IMG/VR virus record: IMGVR_UViG_3300045918_000170
Location: 1-32,044 of that record
DNA length: 32,044 nt
Reading direction: 5' to 3' (one strand)
Source: a virus
Under the pieces are notes generated by a model, which was given only the letters and a program-made list of their open reading frames with translations, searched no databases and had not been told where the DNA came from. Shown here one piece after another: positions 1 through 6,260 of the stretch; the first letter of the stretch is position 1; the number at the start of each line of letters is the position of its first letter. The translations under genes were made by a program, and so were the position numbers.

Positions 1-1445
1 TAGGCCAGTACCGGGGCCAGTTTGGGGTCACGCTCCAGGATCAATATCACCATCTTGCGTGATGCCAGCCAGCGCTTGTTGCCCTTGTCGTAATACGGCA
101 CCAGCCAGTCAGGTATCTGGCGGCTGCCAATCATCGTAAAACCATCGTCGCCAGAATCACCGTCCCCAGTGCCAACGAGACCGTCGATTTTTTTTGCTGC
201 AGTTGCTTTCGTGTTGGCAGCAGCGGAAGCCTCATCCACCCCAACCAACAGGGGCTGTGCTCGGCCAAACAAGGCCAGCACACGTGTAGCGTCCCAGCCA
301 TCAGTGTCAATCGCATCAGCACAGTCCCAGCCATCAGGCACAGTCAACGGCTCAGGAATCGGAAGCATCGACACCGTGCAAGCGTGTGTGTCACGCAGTA
401 GCGCACCAATGCCCAGCATGGCAGACATGCCTGGCTGCTTTTCAACTGCGAGCAAGGGTTGCATGGCTTGGGCAATGTCGCGCGCGGCATCATCCAGGCA
501 AGCGTCCCGCTCTTTCTTGCTCAGGGGCTCACGCTTGCCGTCGCAGTCGGGCCACAGCAGCACGGTGCAGCCATTCAGCCAAGACCAGTCGGCTTTCTTC
601 CAGGCCTTGCAGCCGCCCACCCAACTAGCCACCAGGTACACGCCAGGCGCATGGGCATCAAGCAAAGTTTGCAAGATACCCGCTTTCTTTTCACCCTCAA
701 CCAAAATCACCGTGGGCAAGCCGCCATCAGGCTCCACTGCGGCCATAGGTGACTTGCCACCAGGGAAATACAGCGGCTTGGGGTTATCCCATGATCTCCA
801 GTGCCATTTGCAAGCGCCATCTTTGGCGCTCAGGCACCAGGTATAGGGCAGCGTTTCTTTTTTGCCTTCACTTGTCATGAAGCGCACCACATAACCATAC
901 AAGGCACCATCAATTGCGTATTTGGCCAAATGTGCAATCGGGTCTTTGTGGGTCTCACTGTTGCGGTACTGGTGCCAAAACGAGGGCGTGGGCGCGAAGT
1001 CTGGCACAGGTGTCACGGTGCGCCACCCTTCGTCCTGGCGCGGGGTGCTGACCACCACTGGTGGCGGGCGCACTGGCTTGGGTGCGGGCTCAGGGTTTGA
1101 TCCAGATCGGGCGGGTTGCACGCCGGCCACGTCTTCCAGGCCTTCCTCGCGGGCCACTTGCACCGCAGCCTTGCCCATGGTCAGGTCGTTGATCGCGGCA
1201 TACAGGCTGACCAGGTCATTGCCTTTTTCGTCAGCCGCAAAGTCAGCCCAACGGCCATTGGTCAGGTTCACGCTGCAGCTGGTGCCACCGCCACCTGAGA
1301 GCGACCCGCACACGTATTCGTGGCCCCGCTTGACGCCACCAGGCAACCATGCGGCCACCAGGGTGTCAGCCCGGCTTAGCAGCGCATCAGCCAGCGCGGT
1401 GAAGTTTATGGGTGGCAGCGGTGTGCCGTGGTTGTACTCAGCCAT
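1..1445 (-). CDS. Toprim primase (primase-helicase), 3' end cut by window edge
   Basis: Hand translation of the minus strand from ATG 1445 stays open for 481 codons to the left edge, so the gene is truncated. The N-terminal part (about residues 20-90) contains a small Cys-poor CHC2-like region with WADFAADEKGNDLVSL, typical of phage primase N-termini. A Toprim core follows: LPTVILVEGEKKAG supplies the catalytic glutamate and LLWPDCDGKREP the DxD. The last visible part (LILERDPKLAPVLA) resembles the start of a VapE/DUF5906-type helicase module, which would lie outside the window. It would make primers and probably unwind DNA at the phage origin. It is the last visible gene of the leftward early operon after two regulators. 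A G9 tract lies just before the start. The Toprim assignment is firm; the helicase part is inference. Confidence 0.85.
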   Translation of the reverse strand, partial: MAEYNHGTPLPPINFTALADALLSRADTLVAAWLPGGVKRGHEYVCGSLSGGGGTSCSVNLTNGRWADFAADEKGNDLVSLYAAINDLTMGKAAVQVAREEGLEDVAGVQPARSGSNPEPAPKPVRPPPVVVSTPRQDEGWRTVTPVPDFAPTPSFWHQYRNSETHKDPIAHLAKYAIDGALYGYVVRFMTSEGKKETLPYTWCLSAKDGACKWHWRSWDNPKPLYFPGGKSPMAAVEPDGGLPTVILVEGEKKAGILQTLLDAHAPGVYLVASWVGGCKAWKKADWSWLNGCTVLLWPDCDGKREPLSKKERDACLDDAARDIAQAMQPLLAVEKQPGMSAMLGIGALLRDTHACTVSMLPIPEPLTVPDGWDCADAIDTDGWDATRVLALFGRAQPLLVGVDEASAAANTKATAAKKIDGLVGTGDGDSGDDGFTMIGSRQIPDWLVPYYDKGNKRWLASRKMVILILERDPKLAPVLA

Positions 1446-1518
1446 GCGCCCCCCCCCAAATGCAGCGGGCAGTTTTCCTAACCGGCGGCACCACCACCGG
1501 GGTCAAGTTGGGTTTCAT
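1438..1518 (-). CDS. Possible 26-residue ORF overlapping the primase start
   Basis: A short frame opens at ATG 1518, ten bases after the upstream gene, and ends at TGA 1438-1440, seven bases inside the primase gene. It runs through the G9 tract at 1449-1457. If the tract had eight (or eleven) Gs this frame would fuse directly to the primase frame and give the primase a longer N-terminus. It is therefore either a small coupling ORF, the misread N-terminus of the primase, or chance. I recognise no domain. Confidence 0.25.
   Translation of the reverse strand: MKPNLTPVVVPPVRKTARCIWGGAHG
1449..1457. repeat. Nine-base homopolymer (C on plus, G on minus) in the primase leader
   Basis: Nine consecutive Cs on the plus strand lie three bases upstream of the primase ATG, where the ribosome-binding site is expected. 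Tracts of this length are prone to slippage during replication and to miscounting during sequencing. Here length changes would alter the ribosome-binding region and the frame of the short upstream ORF. Confidence 0.6.
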
Positions 1519-1527
1519 GGGTGTGTG

Positions 1528-1824
1528 TTACCTGACCCAATCTGCCATGCACTGGCCTAAATCCACCCAACCGCAGCCCATCACAGGCGCATCGGCATCA
1601 ACTGGCGCGTATTCGGCCACCGGCCTATTGCGGTAATCCACCCGGCGCTCACCCACAATCTGCAGGTGGCCCCGGCTCTTGAGTTTGGGAATGTGGTCGC
1701 GGGCAGTTTGGCGGCCTATGCAGGCACGGTCTGCCAGCTCGGCCAATGTGGCACCCCGGCCACTGGCTGCAAATTCATGTGCGGCCGCAATGATGGCCCG
1801 GCCAATCTCGCCGCCCGGCCTCAT
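1528..1824 (-). CDS. Small winged-helix/HTH phage DNA-binding protein
   Basis: The 98-residue protein has a clear helix-turn-helix around residues 25-55 (TLAELADRACIGRQTARDHIPKLKSRGHLQIV), followed by a wing-like strand pair (RRVDYRNRPVAEYAP). Such proteins often sit between cII-like genes and replication genes in Burkholderiales prophages. The start ATG 1824 overlaps the stop of the upstream CII-like gene by four bases (ATGA), indicating translational coupling. Role inferred: regulation of, or loading onto, the replication region, comparable in position to lambda O. No catalytic motif is seen. The HTH is well supported; the precise role is unknown. Confidence 0.65.
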   Translation of the reverse strand: MRPGGEIGRAIIAAAHEFAASGRGATLAELADRACIGRQTARDHIPKLKSRGHLQIVGERRVDYRNRPVAEYAPVDADAPVMGCGWVDLGQCMADWVR

Positions 1825-2201
1825 GCTGTCACCGCCTTGAGCGATGCCACTAGGCCAGCCAATTCAGCGGAAAGCGACTCCACCCTGGCCAGTGCCCGGA
1901 TCTGGCGCGACTTGTCGCTGCACAGGTACTTGGAAGCCAAATACTCAATCGCCGCCGTGTCACCCGTGACATGAATGTAATGCTCAAGGTCATCCACATT
2001 GAAGCGCTGCGTGTCGCCATCGCCCGGGCTCAGTTTGCGTGACAGCATGCTGGGGCTCATGTCCATGTCCGCCGCGATCGTCTTGGCGGGCTTTGCCTGC
2101 ACCTGGACGCGATGTGCCAGGTAGTCGCGCAGAGTACGGAATCGCTCTGGCAGCGCAGGCTCAAAGTTGAGCGTCAATTGGGAGTCTGGAGCAGATGGCA
2201 T
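1821..2201 (-). CDS. CII-like phage regulatory protein (CP76-type)
   Basis: The 126-residue protein contains an HTH near residues 35-60 (AKTIAADMDMSPSMLSRKLS). The segment FNVDDLEHYIHVTGDTAAIEYLASKYL is characteristic of the phage regulatory CII/CP76 family (Phage_CP76). A heptad-like C-terminus (residues 100-124) could oligomerise. By family and by position after the Cro-like gene it should be a transcription activator or regulator of the lysis-lysogeny choice. It is the second recognisable gene of the leftward operon and overlaps the next gene by four bases. The start is the first ATG and has a poor ribosome-binding site. Confidence 0.75.
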   Translation of the reverse strand: MPSAPDSQLTLNFEPALPERFRTLRDYLAHRVQVQAKPAKTIAADMDMSPSMLSRKLSPGDGDTQRFNVDDLEHYIHVTGDTAAIEYLASKYLCSDKSRQIRALARVESLSAELAGLVASLKAVTA

Positions 2202-2251
2202 GGTGTGTTGCGGTCTGTTGCCGTCTCAAAAGTGGAGAAAAAAAGGAAGAT

Positions 2252-2344
2252 TCACCCTATGACAAAAAGCACCACCCACCGCCACACGCCGCAAACCGCT
2301 GCTTGCACTGTCAGGCAAAGCATCATGGCCACAAGGGAGAACAT
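2252..2344 (-). CDS. Possible 30-residue single-pass membrane peptide
   Basis: In the 189-base gap between the Cro-like and CII-like genes, one minus-strand frame (ATG 2344 to TGA 2252) encodes a very hydrophobic peptide (MFSLVAMMLCLTVQAAVCGV, then WRWVVLFVIG). It has no strong ribosome-binding site and I recognise no family. The gap could instead be an untranslated leader carrying antitermination or small-RNA signals. A 54-residue frame in another register is also open. Kept at low confidence. Confidence 0.22.
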   Translation of the reverse strand: MFSLVAMMLCLTVQAAVCGVWRWVVLFVIG

Positions 2345-2390
2345 GGCTCGAAAGACAGGCGGGGTGGGCTCGGTGGGTGGCTTGCATAAA

Positions 2391-2636
2391 TCAGGCAGCC
2401 GGTGTTTGCTCGGAGGCAGTGGCCAGCTCGGGCCAGTATTTATGCCAATCGTTAGGCCTCATTTCTTGGCAAGTTACCTGCCCACCAGAAAATGCCTCAA
2501 TGGCTTTGCAATGCTGCGCTGGAATAGCCTTTTCTCCGCTGGTCATCTTCGACACGAAAGACTGGGGCACATCAATGAGCTTTGACACCGCCATCGCTCT
2601 GCCGTATTCGGATTCGACCCATGTTTTGAAATTCAT
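2391..2636 (-). CDS. YdaS/Cro-like HTH regulator
   Basis: An 81-residue protein read from ATG 2636. An upstream extension of the frame would run through the operators and is not used. The HTH is at about residues 12-35 (AMAVSKLIDVPQSFVSKMTS). It is followed by the YdaS signature: a Glu-Lys-Ala-Ile-Pro segment, a Cys near residue 43, AIEAFSGGQVT and MRPNDWHKYWPEL. YdaS proteins act as Cro-type repressors or antitoxins in phage immunity regions. This is the first gene downstream of the leftward operator-promoter at 2643-2671 and is divergent from the repressor gene at 2722. No YdaT toxin partner is recognised nearby. Confidence 0.8.
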   Translation of the reverse strand: MNFKTWVESEYGRAMAVSKLIDVPQSFVSKMTSGEKAIPAQHCKAIEAFSGGQVTCQEMRPNDWHKYWPELATASEQTPAA

Positions 2637-2642
2637 GGGCGC

Positions 2643-2671
2643 TAGTTTATCCCTTGGATATGACTTGTCAA
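2643..2671 (-). promoter_or_regulatory. Leftward early promoter of the cro-like operon
   Basis: A perfect TTGACA (-35, minus strand of 2666-2671) sits exactly between operator sites one and two. Sixteen to eighteen bases downstream is an A/T-rich -10 candidate inside and after the operator (GATAAACT, 2643-2650). The block closely resembles the rightward early promoter at 4044-4087: by my hand alignment 35 of 44 positions match. A protein bound at either flanking site would block polymerase. Confidence 0.7.
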
Positions 2672-2708
2672 TACCCCTTGGGAAATATGAAAGCTTGCCC
2701 CTCGGATA
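2648..2708. promoter_or_regulatory. Tripartite operator (OR-like), three 13-bp sites at 24-bp spacing
   Basis: Three related 13-bp dyads start at 2648, 2672 and 2696, exactly 24 bp apart. Read on the minus strand they are TATCCAAGGGATA, TTCCCAAGGGGTA and TATCCGAGGGGCA. They fill the gap between the divergent Cro-like and repressor genes, as OR1-3 do in lambda. The first is identical to a site at 4068-4080. The spacing and the repeated sequence are directly visible; binding by the repressor or Cro-like protein is inferred. Confidence 0.8.
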
Positions 2709-2721
2709 TTTAATTGGCACA

Positions 2722-3111
2722 ATGCAAACCGTTTTTGAAACACGCCGTACGCGACTTCGGTTGCTTGTGGAGCAGCATGGCAGTGTTGCAAATTTGAACA
2801 GGGCGCTGGGTTGGGAGGACAACAACGCCAGGCTTTACCAAATTCACAATCGAAGTATGCGGTCAGACCGTGGCACCCCTTATGAAATGGGCGACCCTAC
2901 GGCAAGAGAAATAGAAGAGAAGCTGACGTTGGGTCTCGGCTGGATGGACACCCCACCCAGCTATGCAGAATTGCATGGTGAAGACGATCCGCGCACCAAG
3001 GCTATGCTGTTGATGGAGGCCATGTCCCCAGATCAATGGCCGACCGCGGTGCGCTTACTGGGTGCTCTTGCGCAACCAAGCCAGGCCAATGGAACGCAAG
3101 GCAAGCAATGA
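2722..3111 (+). CDS. CI-like phage repressor without a peptidase domain
   Basis: A 129-residue protein read from ATG 2722, 13 bases after the third operator. The N-terminus MQTVFETRRTRLRLLVEQHG is followed by an HTH-like segment (SVANLNRALGWEDNNARLYQ). Then comes PTAREIEEKLTLGLGWMD, which is typical of short XRE-type repressors of Burkholderiales prophages. No S24/LexA-like autocleavage domain is present, so induction should not depend on RecA-stimulated self-cleavage of this protein. The very short leader after the last operator resembles lambda cI expressed from PRM; a TATTTA -10 candidate at 2707-2712 would give a nearly leaderless mRNA. The first of three lysogenic-operon genes. Longer in-frame starts are rejected because they overlap the opposing gene. 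Confidence 0.78.
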   Translation: MQTVFETRRTRLRLLVEQHGSVANLNRALGWEDNNARLYQIHNRSMRSDRGTPYEMGDPTAREIEEKLTLGLGWMDTPPSYAELHGEDDPRTKAMLLMEAMSPDQWPTAVRLLGALAQPSQANGTQGKQ

Positions 3112-3133
3112 CACACTTTTTTAGGGAGGGAAG

Positions 3134-3439
3134 ATGCAATACCAATGGAAAGCAGCCTTTACATTTTTGGTAGTCTTGTTAACGACAGCGGCATATGCCA
3201 GTGAATCAGCTGCACGAGACGTGTGCAAACAGTTCATTGAGCGCAGTGGTTATTCCGTGAAAGATTGGGGGCAATACTGGAATTGGACAGCCATCGACAA
3301 TGGCGATGGGTCATGGAGCGTTGGAGCCCGGTTCATTGGTATGCCTCCAGGTGGAGGCTTGACAAATCTTTATGTCACCTGCATTGCACAAAAGCGTGGT
3401 GACAATTGGAAGTTGGAAAAATTGTCCCGATTGCAATAG
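3134..3439 (+). CDS. Small exported protein of the lysogenic operon
   Basis: A 101-residue protein with a good ribosome-binding site (GGGAGGGAAG before ATG 3134). A typical signal peptide occupies residues 1-22: positively charged start, hydrophobic core FTFLVVLLTTA, likely cleavage after AYA. The mature part is rich in Trp and Gly and has two Cys (in RDVCKQFIER and YVTCIAQKR) that may form a disulphide in the periplasm. No family is recognised. It lies between the repressor and a membrane protein, before a terminator, so it is probably expressed in lysogens. It is a candidate for lysogenic conversion or superinfection exclusion, which is inference from location only. Confidence 0.7.
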   Translation: MQYQWKAAFTFLVVLLTTAAYASESAARDVCKQFIERSGYSVKDWGQYWNWTAIDNGDGSWSVGARFIGMPPGGGLTNLYVTCIAQKRGDNWKLEKLSRLQ

Positions 3440-3457
3440 AGAAAACAAGGGTGCAAG

Positions 3458-3952
3458 ATGTCGACCGTGTTACTAATCGCGCTGCTTATCATTGTCTGGT
3501 TCACAATAAAAAGCACAGGAAACCGCAGCAAAAGCAGATCGCCCAACGGCAATACAAAGACTGTTTCAGCCCCACCATTACCGGTGGCTGCATATGCCTG
3601 GCCAGCGCTTGACGAATATGATTTTGAAGTAGTTGGTGAAAGCAACTATCAACACATCCTGAGCGCACTCTCTGAAACAGCAAATCCGAATGATGAAAAA
3701 ACGGGGCTCGCTATTCTGGTACCGGAAGACACCAACCCTTACGACAACAAAGCAGTAAAAGTTACCATGCAAGGGCTCACGATTGGCTATCTGTCGAGAG
3801 AAGACGCCCGAAGCTACCGGCGGCGGTTGGCGACCAAAAAGCTAGGCATGGTTGCGGCGAGTTGTGGTGTGCTGATTACAGGCGGACACATGCTCAAGGA
3901 TGGAACTCGCGCTCACTTTGGAGCACAACTTGATATGAAGCCTTTTGACTGA
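3458..3952 (+). CDS. Membrane-anchored HIRAN-like protein
   Basis: A 164-residue protein. The N-terminus is a transmembrane anchor (residues 3-18, VLLIALLIIVWF) followed by a basic, Ser-rich linker. From about residue 52 the sequence fits a HIRAN domain: FEVVGESNYQHIL, then LVPEDTNPYDNKAVKV, then GLTIGYLSREDARSYRRRL. HIRAN domains bind DNA ends or damaged DNA in SNF2 and nuclease proteins, but small stand-alone and membrane-linked versions occur in phages and bacteria. It is the last gene of the repressor operon, directly before a terminator, so it is probably expressed in lysogens. A role against incoming DNA or other phages is possible but not shown by sequence. Confidence 0.68.
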   Translation: MSTVLLIALLIIVWFTIKSTGNRSKSRSPNGNTKTVSAPPLPVAAYAWPALDEYDFEVVGESNYQHILSALSETANPNDEKTGLAILVPEDTNPYDNKAVKVTMQGLTIGYLSREDARSYRRRLATKKLGMVAASCGVLITGGHMLKDGTRAHFGAQLDMKPFD

Positions 3953-3980
3953 ATACAGCAAATCTCACGAATCAGCAACC

Positions 3981-4001
3981 ACCCGCTTCAGCGGGTTTTT
4001 T
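3981..4001 (+). terminator. Rho-independent terminator of the repressor operon
   Basis: Perfect 6-bp stem ACCCGC/GCGGGT (3981-3986 and 3991-3996) with a TTCA loop, followed by a T tract to 4001. It lies 29 bases after the HIRAN-like gene and isolates the lysogenic operon from the next promoter. Confidence 0.88.
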
Positions 4002-4043
4002 ATCGCCAATGGATAGTTAATTCTGGAAAAACTAATAAAACTT

Positions 4044-4087
4044 TATCCCAAGGGTATTGACAATACATATCCAAGGGATAAATAATC
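4044..4087 (+). promoter_or_regulatory. Rightward early promoter with two repressor operators (OL-like)
   Basis: Two 13-bp dyads, TATCCCAAGGGTA (4044-4056) and TATCCAAGGGATA (4068-4080), are again spaced by exactly 24 bp. TTGACA (4057-4062) fits precisely between them. A -10 candidate (TAAATA or AATAAT, 4079-4086) overlaps the second site. Transcription would start near 4093 and serve the plus-strand early operon beginning at 4128. The arrangement mirrors the leftward promoter at 2643-2684, so one repressor would silence both early operons. Confidence 0.8.
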
Positions 4088-4127
4088 TACTCCAACCCGC
4101 CACCGTCAGGCGGTCAAGGAGTGATAA

Positions 4128-4301
4128 ATGGTTTACCGCCAAGCCTTTGACAGATTAGGCAACCCCGTTGCCCGCCGCGTGCGCTTCCCCTTCCTGCGCC
4201 GCATTGCCGAGTCAACCGATGCCGATGGCATTTTCATCATCGTCGTGGTCGTCAGCATCATCGCCATCGTTGGCCTGTGGATGAGCGGGGTGCACCTGTG
4301 A
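4128..4301 (+). CDS. 57-residue single-pass membrane protein, first gene of the rightward operon
   Basis: Short frame from ATG 4128 to TGA 4301 with an excellent ribosome-binding site (AAGGAG at 4116-4121). Residues 1-30 are basic and Arg-rich (RRVRFPFLRRIAEST). Residues 34-53 form one strong transmembrane helix rich in Ile and Val (GIFIIVVVVSIIAIVGLW). It is the first product of the operator-controlled early operon and overlaps the exonuclease start by four bases (GTGA). No family is recognised. Its position resembles that of small PL-operon membrane proteins in other phages; the function is unknown. Confidence 0.72.
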   Translation: MVYRQAFDRLGNPVARRVRFPFLRRIAESTDADGIFIIVVVVSIIAIVGLWMSGVHL

Positions 4302-4864
4302 GCCACGACATCATGATTGACCTTGAGACGCTGGCCACCACAGCTGATGCCATCATCTTGAGCATTGGCGCCGTGCGCTTTGACCTGGAAGCCGGGCTTG
4401 TTTTTGACGAATTTGAGTCCGTGTTTTACCGCAGCATCGCCATCGACAGCCAACCCGATCGCAAGATCAGCGGCAGCACCCTTGCCTGGTGGATGATGCA
4501 AAGCGACGAAGCCCGCGCCGTGTTTGTTGAGCCAACCAGCAGCATCCTGGAAGCGCTGATTGATCTGACCCGATGGGTTGACCCACAGCCCGGCAGTCAG
4601 CCCAACGTGTGGAGCAATGGCGCCGATTTTGATTTGCCCATGCTCAACCATGTCTATGAGCAGGAAAGCTGGGAACCACCGTGGAAGCCCTATTCAGGCC
4701 GCTGCTACCGCACTTACAAAAACCTGCCAGGCGCGCGCGGCGTCAAGGTAGTGCGAATAGGCCTGCACCACAACGCGTTGGATGACGCCATTTTCCAGGC
4801 CAAGCACCTGTGCGCCATTCACCAAGCGCTGTTTCCAGCCACCACAGCCGAGGTGACGCCATGA
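4298..4864 (+). CDS. 3'-5' exonuclease, DnaQ-like (DexA/Rv2179c type)
   Basis: A 188-residue protein starting at GTG 4298 that overlaps the previous stop (GTGA). The DEDD fold motifs are visible: ExoI MIDLETL (Asp and Glu), ExoII NGADFDLPMLNHVY (Asp), and ExoIII HNALDDAIFQAKHL (Asp of DDA). The whole resembles the DexA/Rv2179c-like exonuclease family seen in phage recombination or nucleotide-metabolism modules. It would degrade single-stranded DNA or RNA 3' ends in the cytoplasm. The position at the head of the early operon fits a recombination or host-takeover role. An in-frame GTG at 4277 is possible, but 4298 is coupled to the upstream gene. Confidence 0.85.
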   Translation: MSHDIMIDLETLATTADAIILSIGAVRFDLEAGLVFDEFESVFYRSIAIDSQPDRKISGSTLAWWMMQSDEARAVFVEPTSSILEALIDLTRWVDPQPGSQPNVWSNGADFDLPMLNHVYEQESWEPPWKPYSGRCYRTYKNLPGARGVKVVRIGLHHNALDDAIFQAKHLCAIHQALFPATTAEVTP

Positions 4865-5028
4865 ACGAATTCGACGACCTGGACGAACTCGCACTAACCC
4901 CTTGGGAGCGCGGCGCCCTGATCTGCGCCCTGGCCATGATCATCCTGTTTGTGGTCGGCTGCATTAGCTTTACCACCGGGTACGCCTGGGGCTACCTGCA
5001 GGCTGGCATTTTGGCTGTGTTGGGCTAG
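4861..5028 (+). CDS. 55-residue membrane protein
   Basis: Start ATG 4861 overlaps the exonuclease stop (ATGA). The protein has an acidic N-terminus (MNEFDDLDELALTPWERG) and then hydrophobic stretches at about residues 19-38 (LICALAMIILFVVGCISF) and 42-54, so one or two membrane segments. No family is recognised. It is the second small membrane protein in this operon. Coding is supported by coupling on the left and a three-base gap to the next gene. Confidence 0.65.
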   Translation: MNEFDDLDELALTPWERGALICALAMIILFVVGCISFTTGYAWGYLQAGILAVLG

Positions 5029-5031
5029 GCC

Positions 5032-5373
5032 ATGAAGCCCGCCGCAAGCAACACCGCCCTGCTGGAATACACCGGCACCCTGATCCACGCTGCACAGGCG
5101 CGTGCCCAGGTGCTGGATGCCGAAGGCCACACCGTGCCGGTGCTGTGCCTTGACATCGAACTTGACAACGCCCTGCACAACCTGATGCATGTAGAGCAAC
5201 CCTTCCCGTTTGACCACTTCCCCCAGGCGCAGGCCGCTGCCCACCGCCTCAAAAAAGGCATGCGCGTCACTGTGCAAGCCCCACCCATTGATCTGCGGCT
5301 AATTGCACGCAACGCCGCGCATATCCACGTTATTAACCCTGCAATCTCAACCCCAGCACAGGCCACAGCATGA
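5032..5373 (+). CDS. Conserved-looking phage early protein, possibly OB-fold
   Basis: A 113-residue soluble protein. The sequence alternates beta-like segments (ALLEYTGTLIHAAQARAQVL, HTVPVLCLDIELDN) with a helix-like middle (HFPQAQAAAHRLKKGMRV), then more strand (VTVQAPPIDLRLI, AHIHVINP). This pattern is compatible with an OB-like single-strand-binding protein, and its place between an exonuclease and a ParB-like gene fits DNA metabolism. I do not recognise a family with certainty, so function is left open. It starts three bases after the previous stop and overlaps the next gene by four bases. Confidence 0.7.
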   Translation: MKPAASNTALLEYTGTLIHAAQARAQVLDAEGHTVPVLCLDIELDNALHNLMHVEQPFPFDHFPQAQAAAHRLKKGMRVTVQAPPIDLRLIARNAAHIHVINPAISTPAQATA

Positions 5374-5666
5374 ACACGCCCACCCCAATCAACCCCGAAC
5401 AAATCACCGCCGAGGCGCAAATCTCAGCCTTCATGTACGACACCGTGTTGCAAGCCTGCCCCTACCCCTTTGGCAGTCTGGCCGCCCAGGTGTTTACGCA
5501 GGCTTTTAATGATGCCAAAAAAGCCATGCTTGATAGCTATGTGCCGCCACCCAAAGTAGCTGCGCCCAATTTGAACAAGATGGCAGGCACCTACACCTCA
5601 ACACAGGACGCCTATTACCGTAACGACGGCAATCCGCACGTGCCCAGCCGTGGTGTGGGGTGCTGA
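5370..5666 (+). CDS. Hypothetical early phage protein
   Basis: A 98-residue protein with ATG 5370 overlapping the preceding stop. It looks soluble, with a helical middle (AAQVFTQAFNDAKKAMLDSY) and a Pro-rich segment (VPPPKVAAPNL). No domain or catalytic motif is recognised. Operon position and ATGA coupling support that it is real. The gene ends just before the frameshift-interrupted gene at 5670. Confidence 0.62.
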   Translation: MNTPTPINPEQITAEAQISAFMYDTVLQACPYPFGSLAAQVFTQAFNDAKKAMLDSYVPPPKVAAPNLNKMAGTYTSTQDAYYRNDGNPHVPSRGVGC

Positions 5667-5669
5667 GCC

Positions 5670-6246
5670 ATGACACGCGAGAAATACACCCCCCCGCAAA
5701 GGCAGCATTGCGGAAGTAGTGGTTGACTACTTTCGGCGCAACCCGCTTGAGACCATCACCGCTGATGACATGTATGTCAAATTCAGCCTACGCCGTGCAG
5801 CCAACATTCGCATGGAGCTTTTGGACGCCTACAGCACCGACACACTTGCCCGGCGTGAGGTCAACGGCGAATATGAGTATTCGGCAGGCAAACGCCTGTT
5901 GGCTGAATTGGCTGACACAGCCACCACCAAACCTGCCCGCAAAGCCGCCAGCCGCAAGACCACCAACCTGCCCGCCAGCGCCAAACCCGCAACCGTGGCG
6001 GACTTCCCTGACCCGCTGGCCGTGCCAATCGAGTCTGGCATACCCCACACCTCACTGCGCGGCGTGCGTGCGGACTGGACACTGCTGCTGGCCCGCCTGC
6101 AGGTCGACCAAAGCGCCAAGCTGCCATGGCGCTGCTACAGCACGCTGGGCAAGACCATCACCGAGTGGCACAAAACCAATGCCGCCAAGTTCATCACCAA
6201 AAAGTACCCGGATACGCAAGAGCTGCGCGTCTGGCGCGTTGCATAA
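5670..6246 (+). CDS. Hypothetical early protein, frame broken at a C7 tract near the start
   Basis: An open 175-residue frame runs from 5719 to 6246, but the natural start appears to be ATG 5670, whose frame stops after 18 codons. A run of seven Cs (5689-5695) lies between them. Removing one C joins the two frames: MTREKYTPRKGSIAEVVVDY continues straight into FRRNPLETITADDM. The N-terminal part looks like a small winged or helical DNA-binding domain (residues 10-60). The middle is Ala/Lys/Pro-rich and the C-terminus (LPWRCYSTLGKTITEWHKTN) is basic and aromatic. The break is a sequencing error, a real mutation or a slippage site. I do not recognise a family. Confidence 0.65.
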
Positions 6247-6260
6247 CCCAGGACACCACC

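Noticed and set aside
169-1100. Several plus-strand ORFs in the first 1.5 kb
   Set aside because: They are antisense shadows of the Toprim primase, which is open on the minus strand over the whole interval.
6126-6260. Upstream start of the ParB-like gene
   Set aside because: The extension overlaps the preceding gene in a different frame and reads as non-protein-like; ATG 6261 begins the conserved domain.
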